From JACPNO01 sp963825405 (GTDB lineage Bacteria > Acidobacteriota > Terriglobia > Bryobacterales > Bryobacteraceae), in contig CAWGTB010000003.1 of NCBI GenBank assembly GCA_963825405.1, positions 1,302,001 through 1,366,000 of the forward strand: a stretch of 64,000 nt of DNA, given 5' to 3'. This document shows positions 27,589-35,700 of the stretch, piece by piece. Made by a program: the position numbers and the translations under genes. Numbering within the stretch: position 1 is the stretch's first letter; each line of letters starts with the position of its first letter. The notes beneath the pieces were generated by a model. The model ran no database searches and was not told where the DNA came from. It saw only the letters and a list, made by a program, of their open reading frames with translations.

Positions 27589-28623
27589 CTAACGGGTGCT
27601 CACTTGTTTGGCGGGCGCAGGTTGCTGCGACGCGTGGCGCGCCGGCAGCTCCAAATCTTCTTCCAGATTGAAGCGGTCGCTGACGACGTACAGCGGGCGC
27701 GCTTTCATCTGCTCAAAAATGCGCGCAACGTACTCGCCGACAATTCCGATGCCCAGCATGACCGCGCCTGAGCTGAGGCAGTTCAGGATAATCAGCGATG
27801 TCCAGCCGGGTACCAGATACAAGCCGAGAGCCAATCGCACCAGGGCGTAAGCTCCATACGCGAGTCCGACGGCGAAAAGCACGGCGCCCACGAAGAAGCT
27901 CAACCGCAAAGGCAGGGGCGAGAACGAGACCGCCGCGGTCCAGGCGAATTTCAGCATGCGGCTCAGGGGATATTTGGTTTGTCCGGCGGCGCGAGGGGCG
28001 CGCTTGAACGATACGTAAGTTTGCGGAAATCCGATCCAGCTCACCATGCCGCGCAGAAAGCGGTGGGTTTCGCGCATGCTCTGCAGGGCGTCCAGGCAGC
28101 GCCGCGACGTCAGGCGGTAATCACCCACGTCGGTGGGAAGATCTTTGTGGATGAGGCCGCGCATCAACCGGTAGAACAGCCATGCCGACCAGCGTTTGAA
28201 AAAGCTCTCGCCCTCGCGGCTGCTTCGCTTCGCGTACACGATGTCATAGCCTTTTTCGTATTCCGCGATCATCTCCAGCACCAGTTCCGGCGGGTCCTGC
28301 AGATCGGCGTCCATGAGCACGATGGCTTCGCCGCGCGCGCCATCCAGGCCGGCCGTGGCCGCGATCTGGTGGCCGAAGTTGCGGGCGAGCGAAATCACTT
28401 TGAAGCGGGTATCGCGTTCGGCGATGTGGCGCAATTCGAAAATGCTGTTGTCCGAGCTGCCATCGTTGACCAGGATCACTTCCGTTGCGCAGGGCAGGCG
28501 GTCGAGCAAGGAAACCATGGCTCGATGCAGCAACGGAATGACTTCCTCTTCGTTGTAAATAGGAATGACGATGGAGAGTGTTTTTAGCGGCTCTCGGGGA
28601 CTCAGAATGTAAGTGACGCTCAT
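27589..28623 (-). CDS. Family 2 glycosyltransferase, polyprenyl-phosphate type
   Basis: This is a GT2 enzyme like DPM1, ArnC and GtrB, which attach a sugar to polyprenyl phosphate. The N-terminal catalytic part has LSIVIPIYNEEEVIP, VNDGSSDNS and the metal-binding DADLQDPPE. The domain ends with a GDYRLTSRR region. Two C-terminal membrane helices (about residues 235-300) follow. It probably supplies the lipid-linked sugar used by the GT39-type enzyme immediately upstream. Confidence 0.88.
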   Translation of the reverse strand: MSVTYILSPREPLKTLSIVIPIYNEEEVIPLLHRAMVSLLDRLPCATEVILVNDGSSDNSIFELRHIAERDTRFKVISLARNFGHQIAATAGLDGARGEAIVLMDADLQDPPELVLEMIAEYEKGYDIVYAKRSSREGESFFKRWSAWLFYRLMRGLIHKDLPTDVGDYRLTSRRCLDALQSMRETHRFLRGMVSWIGFPQTYVSFKRAPRAAGQTKYPLSRMLKFAWTAAVSFSPLPLRLSFFVGAVLFAVGLAYGAYALVRLALGLYLVPGWTSLIILNCLSSGAVMLGIGIVGEYVARIFEQMKARPLYVVSDRFNLEEDLELPARHASQQPAPAKQVSTR

Positions 28624-28644
28624 AAGTTACTCGCTAGTTACTCG

Positions 28645-30363
28645 CTACGGTTTCAGGGAGAGATCGCGGCCCAGAGTGAAGCGCATACGGATGCGAACGT
28701 CTTTGGGACGGGTGTTCAGTTCGGCACCGACTCTCCGGTACAACAGCAGATGGTGATGGGCGGCATCCTCCGGAAATTCCGCGAGTTGTACCCACTTGGA
28801 TGGATTCTGCCGCATGGTCTCCAGCAGCAGTTCGCGGTCCTGCGGCCATCCGCCCTCCGTCATATCCACAACGATGGAATCGACCGGCACCGATTCCAGA
28901 TAGGCTTCGGTTTCCGCCGGATTGTGCAGCAGGGGCCGGTAGCGATCGGGTGCGGACCAGGGATCTTCGCTCACCACTTTCGAGGCGCGCAGCACGATGC
29001 GGTCCGGCCGGCTGTCGCGCAGTGCGATCTCGGTGATGAAGGCTCCCTCGCCTTTGGAATCCGAATAGATCATGACGGCCTCGTGATTCACCGGTTTTTG
29101 GGACAATGCGTCGGCGGCTTCAATGAAACCGCGCCCCGGCCGATTCGGAATGGCAAAAGTGGTGGCGGCAAAAATCATCAGTGCAATCCCGGCGATCACC
29201 GCTGTCCTGGCAGGCAGGGGGATGCCCACGGGAACGATCTCCGCGAGCCATCGTACACCGGCGGCGAAGGCGATCAGCAGCAGCGGCAGCGCCGGTACCA
29301 TGTAGCGCGGTTCCGGTCCGGGGACGGGGGCCACGGAATGGAAAATGATAATCGCGAGGAGCAGAGAAATGGCGCCCGCCATGGCATAGTCCGCGTCGGT
29401 CAAAGGATTTGATCGGCGGAAAAGCAATTTGCCACATTCCACCGCCAATCCCAGCAGTGCTATCAAAAACAAAGGCGGGCCCAAATGTTTGAACAGGATC
29501 AGCATGTATCCCGAGAAAACCGACCAAATGTACGGCAGGTCCACGTGGGCAATCGGGATGGTCCCCTGGTAGAGACGCCAGGAAAGAATTTGCCAGGGGA
29601 TGCCGAGCACAACCACGATCACGGCGGCGATGTAGAGCCCCGGCTTGCGCAAAATCGAGAACTGGCGGGTCAGCAGGATCATCAGGATCGGCACCAGCAC
29701 GATGCCGTTGGCCGTTCCCTTGGTCAGCATCGCCCAAGCCGAGCAGAAACCGAACAGAACAGCCGATTTCAAACGCCCGGTTTTGAAATATTCGACCGCG
29801 AATACCATGGCCCAAAACTCGAGCGCCGCGATACAAATATCCAGCATCACGCTGCTGATGCCTAACTGAACCAGCGGTAGACACAGCAGCAAAAGGCCCA
29901 GGACCGCGCCTGCAACGCGTCCGAACAGCTTGCTCGCGAACAGCGCCAGGGTGAGCGCTAAAATGCTCGCCTGCAGTGCGATGAATGCCAGCAGAGAGCT
30001 GCGGCTGGCGCCGAACAATAGCGTCCAGACTGCGACCGAGGTATGAAAAGCCGGCGGCCACATGCCGATCGCGACTTTCGGATAGTGAACGTAATATTCT
30101 TCCGCGTAGCGAACCGGATTGGCGTGAAATCCCGAGACCAGGTAATCGCGGATCATCAGCGACGTCACCACGTGCGAGGCTTCGTCGGGAGAGTGGCCGA
30201 ACTCGCTGCGGTAAACTCCGGTGAGGCTCTGGAAGAGGACGGAGACGGCGAAGTACAGAAGAAACAGCAGCGGCCAAAGCGTATCGAAGCGACGCGGGCG
30301 GCGAGCAGACGCCATCAGCTCATGAACCGGGATCTGTTCCCGCTGACTCGGCTGAACCTGCAT
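28645..30363 (-). CDS. GT39/ArnT-like membrane glycosyltransferase
   Basis: The 572-residue protein has ten or more membrane segments in its first 430 residues and a soluble C-terminal domain. The first periplasmic loop contains the acidic pair in FGHSPDEASH expected of PMT/ArnT-type enzymes, which use lipid-linked sugars as donors. KGTANGIVLVPIL and similar segments match the same group. The acceptor is unknown. With the GT2 and the methyltransferase it forms a likely three-gene operon starting at ATG 30363. Confidence 0.82.
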   Translation of the reverse strand: MQVQPSQREQIPVHELMASARRPRRFDTLWPLLFLLYFAVSVLFQSLTGVYRSEFGHSPDEASHVVTSLMIRDYLVSGFHANPVRYAEEYYVHYPKVAIGMWPPAFHTSVAVWTLLFGASRSSLLAFIALQASILALTLALFASKLFGRVAGAVLGLLLLCLPLVQLGISSVMLDICIAALEFWAMVFAVEYFKTGRLKSAVLFGFCSAWAMLTKGTANGIVLVPILMILLTRQFSILRKPGLYIAAVIVVVLGIPWQILSWRLYQGTIPIAHVDLPYIWSVFSGYMLILFKHLGPPLFLIALLGLAVECGKLLFRRSNPLTDADYAMAGAISLLLAIIIFHSVAPVPGPEPRYMVPALPLLLIAFAAGVRWLAEIVPVGIPLPARTAVIAGIALMIFAATTFAIPNRPGRGFIEAADALSQKPVNHEAVMIYSDSKGEGAFITEIALRDSRPDRIVLRASKVVSEDPWSAPDRYRPLLHNPAETEAYLESVPVDSIVVDMTEGGWPQDRELLLETMRQNPSKWVQLAEFPEDAAHHHLLLYRRVGAELNTRPKDVRIRMRFTLGRDLSLKP

Positions 30364-30446
30364 TAACGGGCCATCCCGCTTCTCCGAAATTGCCGAACCA
30401 AAACGTTTCCCCAGTCACCAGTATCACACAGGGTTCCGCTGTTCCT

Positions 30447-30463
30447 ATCGCTGATTTAGCGAT
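30447..30463. repeat. Inverted repeat upstream of the GT39-type gene
   Basis: ATCGCT-GATTT-AGCGAT is a perfect 6-bp inverted repeat about 85 bases before the ATG at 30363, in a 215-base intergenic region. It may be an operator. Nothing else in that region is recognisable. Confidence 0.35.
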
Positions 30464-30578
30464 ATCAGGTGTTGACTCTATGGCGGGAATTCAGCCGGTC
30501 ACTTAGCGGGAGATTTAATTCGAGATACATGCAGCAATTTGCATAACCTTCCCGACAACCCTTCGGAAAAAAGTGGCA

Positions 30579-32318
30579 TTAGTTTGCACACGTCGCGGCC
30601 ACTTTCTGTAAAGAGGTGATGTTCAGTTGGCTCCGGTTGGTGCTCGTAATGAGGACGCCTTTGACCGCAACTCTGTTTCCTTTGTACATGGAGGGCTTGA
30701 AAAAACTCGCTCCCAGCAGCCGGTACCGACGATTGCCCAACGGTTTGGCTCCGGCCGAAGTCAAGGCTCCCGACGACGTCGATTGTGTTTCGGATGTCAC
30801 GGGGTCGCTGCCGTGGGTCAACATCCAGACGCCTGCGGAATCTTGTTCCAAACAGCCGCCGGCCTCAACGACGTTCAGGGCCTCCGGACTCCGGGTGTTG
30901 CCGGTGTATTGAATCAGCGGGGTGAACATCTCATCCCAGCTCTGATTCTGGCTGCCTCGAAAGGGCACTTCCTTATCCGGAGCAGGGTTGTTCTTGTTGT
31001 TTACCGAATTGTCATAGTGCGCCGTAACGACCAGCTTGCTGCCCGCTGCCAGTTTGAGCGGCGTTTGGAGATCGTAGGCCAACTGCCAATGGAAATCGTA
31101 TTTCGGTACGCGCAGCACCGTCTCTTCCCGCCCGTCCTCATAAACCACGGTGTAGGTGAAATCTTTGGCACGCAAATGGGCGTGTGGATGGAACTGATAA
31201 ATGGTGATCGGCCCGGTGTAGGCGGTGATACCGACGACTTCGAAATTGCCGGCGTATGCCGGAATCGGAGGAATGGCTGCGCCAGTACCCTCGGCTCTCT
31301 CCCCGGGAGCGTCGGTTAATATTTCCCGGCCGCCGGCAATCACGGTGTCGGACGCTGCGGTTACACGAAAAACCTGATGCTGCGGTGGCCGCGGCTGGAA
31401 CCATAGCGCCATTCGGGAGCGGTCCGTTTCCGGTTTCCCGGTGGTCTGATAGTGGATATTAAAGTTGATATAGAAATTTTTGCCGCCCTTCAGGAGCTTG
31501 GCGCTGCCCTCGTCGTACATTTCAAATTCCGCACCGGGCGTATAGATGCCCAGCATGTCGTACCGTGAAGCCTGCCCCGGAGCCGTAACCGCCTGCTGGG
31601 TTCCGATCAGAACATTTTGCAGACCGAGCTGGTGAGCAAGCTGGGTCAGGGGACCGATGTCGGCCGGCCTGAATCCTTCGTCTGCTGCGATCTCCGTAAT
31701 TCCCATGTGGTGAACCACGGCGCGATTGCCGGGGCGTATCTGGATGGCGGTCACCCATTTGTCTTCGGTGAACGGCACTTTGACCAGTTGGGTGACGTAC
31801 GGGATTTCGCCCTGAGCGGGCAGCACCACTTCAGGCAAAGTGATCACGGCGTCCGGCGGTTTTTGGGGATGCATCCAGCCCTGCGGGAATTGGGGCATGG
31901 GCGGCAGATCGGCAAGGTTTCCCTCGCTTGCTCCGCCATCCACCCAGGCCACCAGCGTATCGATATCCCGCTGGCTAAGCCGCAAATCATTGCGAAACTT
32001 AACACTACCGTTGGCATCCGCCGGCCACGGAGGCATCTCCCGCGTTAAGACCTTCTCCTTGATCGCCTTGGCCCACGGCCGCGCCGATGCGTATGACAGA
32101 AAGGACGCCGCCGAGGCGATCTCACCGGGCCGGTGACAACCGATGCAGTGTGTGAAAAGAATCGGCGCGACTTCCTTGCAGAATGTCGGCGCAGTGGCGG
32201 CGGGAACCGATGCGGTGGCATGGAAACCCAGGATGCACAAGGCCGATATGCCCGGGATCGATAGCATCCAGCTCATTCGGCCTATAGGGCGTCCAGTCTC
32301 TGGGGTCGTCAGCTCCAT
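30579..32318 (-). CDS. Secreted cytochrome c with copper type II monooxygenase-like domain
   Basis: After a signal segment (about residues 15-42) the protein has one c-type haem site, THCIGCH (near residue 56), with EMPPWPAD downstream as a possible region for the axial ligand. The remaining 430 residues have the style of PHM/DBH-like copper type II ascorbate-dependent monooxygenases: AVVHHMGI, FNIHYQTTG and YQFHPHAHLRAKDF supply the histidines expected for two copper sites. A cytochrome and a copper oxygenase in one chain suggests an extracytoplasmic redox enzyme. The substrate is unknown. The AEDKWV and beta-sandwich segments are otherwise family-like. Confidence 0.7.
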   Translation of the reverse strand: MELTTPETGRPIGRMSWMLSIPGISALCILGFHATASVPAATAPTFCKEVAPILFTHCIGCHRPGEIASAASFLSYASARPWAKAIKEKVLTREMPPWPADANGSVKFRNDLRLSQRDIDTLVAWVDGGASEGNLADLPPMPQFPQGWMHPQKPPDAVITLPEVVLPAQGEIPYVTQLVKVPFTEDKWVTAIQIRPGNRAVVHHMGITEIAADEGFRPADIGPLTQLAHQLGLQNVLIGTQQAVTAPGQASRYDMLGIYTPGAEFEMYDEGSAKLLKGGKNFYINFNIHYQTTGKPETDRSRMALWFQPRPPQHQVFRVTAASDTVIAGGREILTDAPGERAEGTGAAIPPIPAYAGNFEVVGITAYTGPITIYQFHPHAHLRAKDFTYTVVYEDGREETVLRVPKYDFHWQLAYDLQTPLKLAAGSKLVVTAHYDNSVNNKNNPAPDKEVPFRGSQNQSWDEMFTPLIQYTGNTRSPEALNVVEAGGCLEQDSAGVWMLTHGSDPVTSETQSTSSGALTSAGAKPLGNRRYRLLGASFFKPSMYKGNRVAVKGVLITSTNRSQLNITSLQKVAATCAN

Positions 32319-32728
32319 ATGTTCCCTCTAAGTGAGCTCAGAGCCTAAAGTAACAACGATTATATCTTGGGCCTGCGCAGTTACTCCCATTTAGGGTGTA
32401 TCCCCTCGCACTTCCGGTGAATTCCTGATATTTTGCGAGAAAACCAGCCGGCTTGAGGCACTGGTTAACCAAGAACAGCATTCCAATCTTAGCGAATGGG
32501 ACAAAGCCCGCTCGGTCAAATGTAAGCCAAACGTAAAAAGTTAGTATCTCCCCAGTACTCAGGGGCTTGCAGCGAAAGTAATTCATGTTAGAATTTTCTG
32601 GGAATCAGGAAATTGGCCCGCTCACCCAAGGGCATGGGAACTCGGAGGGGAGCATTAATGGCAGACCGTGCACTTCTGCTACGCGCAGCTTGTCTTATCG
32701 CAGGCGGCCAGCGGCGCGGAGCAAAATC
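32319..32728. other. Divergent intergenic region with a candidate promoter
   Basis: This 410-base region separates the divergent cytochrome/monooxygenase gene and the giant propeller gene. A plus-strand promoter is suggested by TTGCAG (32567-32572) and TAGAAT (32589-32594), 16 bases apart, which would give a leader of about 130 bases. The open frame extends back to ATG 32585, but no signal peptide would then be at the N-terminus. No other gene was seen. Confidence 0.4.
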
Positions 32729-35700
32729 GTGACGTTGAAACGTAATTACCTCGCGGCGATTTTTGTGTTCGCCACGCCGGTCGTCATGTGGAGTCAGGCC
32801 AGTGTTCTGACCCAGCACAACAACATGGCCCGCACCGGCGCGAATCTGTCTGAAACCACCCTCACGCCCAGCAGCGTAAATGTTAGTACCTTCGGGAAGC
32901 TGTTTTCGCGTAGCGTGGACGGACAGATTTATGCTCAGCCGCTCTACGTGCCTCAGGTCACCATCAACGGTACGACGCAAAACGTAGTCTACGTCGCCAC
33001 TGAGAACAACACCGTGTATGCGTTCGACGCGGACGATCCAGCCGCGTCGAGTCCCTTGTGGTCGGTCAGTCTAGGCACGGCGGCTGCTTCCGGTCCATTA
33101 ACCAGCGGCGACAACATGTACCCCGTGGTGGGCATCACTTCGACTCCGGTTATCGACCAGGCAAATGGGTTGATGTATGTGGTTGCAGAAACACTCGAGT
33201 CGAATGGGACTTACGCTCATCGGTTGCATGCGCTCGACATCACGACGGGAGCAGAGGTCACCAGCCTCGGCAGCCCTGCACTAATAGCCGGAACGGTTTC
33301 AGGCACGGGTGACGGGGGCACCACGGTCACTTTCGCCCCGAAGCCACATATGAACCGCCCCGCACTGCTGCTGTCTGGCGGTAAAGTTTATGTGGCGTTC
33401 GGTTCCCACGCCGACATACCTCCGTACCATGGTTGGGTGTTCGCATATTCGGCGTCCAATCTGGCCACCACGCCGATTGTCTACAACGTTTCTCCCAATA
33501 CCAACAAGGGTGGTATCTGGCAATCCGGCAACGGTCCAGCGAGCGACGGTTCCAATGTCTTTTTGACTACCGGTGACGGCGTTTTCGACTACAGTACGGG
33601 TGGGGGAGACCTGGGCGACAGCATCCTACAGCTCACGCCCTCTCTGTCTCTGGTTGATTATTTCACTCCCTCCAACGCAGCCACGCTGTTCTTGAACGAT
33701 ACCGATCTTGGCTCTGCCGGTCCGGTAGTGCTCCCGCCGATGCCAGGAACTACCAAGAGTCTGTTGCTCCACGGTGGGAAAAACGGCACGCTCTACCTGG
33801 TGGATCGGGGCAACATGGGTGGCTTCAATTCCACCGACCAAATTGTGCAGGAATTTCCTGCATCCGCGAATGGCATGTTCACCTCTCCGGTTTTCTGGGC
33901 GGGCCCGAGCAACTCCTATTTTTATATTTGGGGTGATTCGGATGGCATGAGACAGTACACATGGAACTCGGCCATGGGGAAGTTGAACACCACGCCGTTC
34001 GCCAAAACTAGTACCGCGGCCTTTCCCGGCGGCGCGATTTCGCTATCGGCGAACGGCAATACCAACGGCATCCTTTGGGCAACGGCCGCCACCACCACGG
34101 CCAGGATTTCGAACGCGCCGGGCATGCTGCACGCTTATGACGCGACCAACGTAGCCACCGAGCTTTGGAATAGTTACCAGAACCAGGCGCGGGATGATTT
34201 TGGATATTACGCCAAGTTCAATCCACCAACGATTGCGAACGGCAAGGTCTACGTCCCGACGTTTTCCAACACCCTCGTTGTTTACGGCCTTTTGGGCCCG
34301 CCCACGCCAGACTTTGCCCTTTCCGCTGCTCCCGGCTCTCAGACGGTTACAGCCGGCAACGGCGCGAGCTATACCGTCACGTTGTCGGCCTCCGGCGGAT
34401 TCACGGGAAGCGTCACCTACAGCGTCACCGGCCTGCCCACCGGTGCGGGCGCAACATTCACTCCCGCTTCTGTGTCCGGTTCCGCGAATCCAGTGAACTC
34501 CACGTTGGCGATTACCACCGCGACAACAACGCCCGCCGGCACCTATACCCTTACGATCACCGGAACCGGCACGCCCACCCACAGCATTCCGATCACCCTG
34601 ATCGTCAACGCGCTGCCTATCGGAGATTTCAGCCTTTCCGCAACGCCGGGCTCCCAAACCGTAACTGCGGGGACGAATACGAACTACACGGTCACGATGA
34701 CTCCCTTCGGCGGATTCAACAGTACGGTTACGTACAGCGTGACCGGACTTCCTACCGGGGCGGGTGCCAGCTTCGCTCCGCCGACGGCGGCCAGTTCGAC
34801 CATACCGGTTAATTCGAACATGCTGGTATCGACCGCGTCGACCACGCCGGTGGGGACGTACACGCTCACCATTACCGGTACCAGCGCCACGACTCATACC
34901 ACCAGCGTCACTCTCGTGGTGAATCCGGCGCTCGGTGGCCCGCAGACGCTATTGCAAATTCATGGCGACGCGACGGAAGTTAGCGGCGTGACCAATGGCT
35001 CGATCGTCACCCCGGCTACCGCACCGGCTGCCTTTACGGGAACGGTGATTGCCAACGGCAGCGGGTCGGTGAACTTTGTGCCGGCGCAAAGCGGCAACGG
35101 CGTGTATTTCCTGAATTGCTGCACCAACTTGAATAACGCGTATTACAAATTCACCAGCGCCATGGTGGGCAATATTTTCAACATGAGCCAGGGGCAGGTC
35201 TCGTTCTATTTGAAATCGCGGTATAGCTTTGCGCAGCGCAAGGCGAGCGCGACCTCGCCGCGCTATGCGTTCGATGTCCGCGACGGCAACAACGCGCATC
35301 TGTTTGCGTTTTACGTGCAGCCCAGCGGTACCCAGCTGCTGTTCACGTACATCATGGCGGGGGCGGCGCAGTACTACTTTGTTCCCGCAGGCACGGAAGA
35401 CACACTGTACGGCAGCGGGGTCGTGATGCAAGTGGCCCTGGCCTGGAACGGCAGCACCATGAGCCTGTCGTTGAACGGCGCGCAAGTGAAGTCCACCGCG
35501 TACACGCCGGCCACGCCGAGTTGGACGGCAAGCTCCAATTTCGACTTTGGCGCATACGAGTATCTGACCTCCGGCGGGTACAATGTTTCCGACGACATCA
35601 TCGATGAGTTCAGGGTGACCGGGCCGGCCATCAATCAGGCGCCGCCGTCGCTCTCCCTCACTTCACCGACCGGAGGCGCAACCGTGTCCGGTACGACTCC

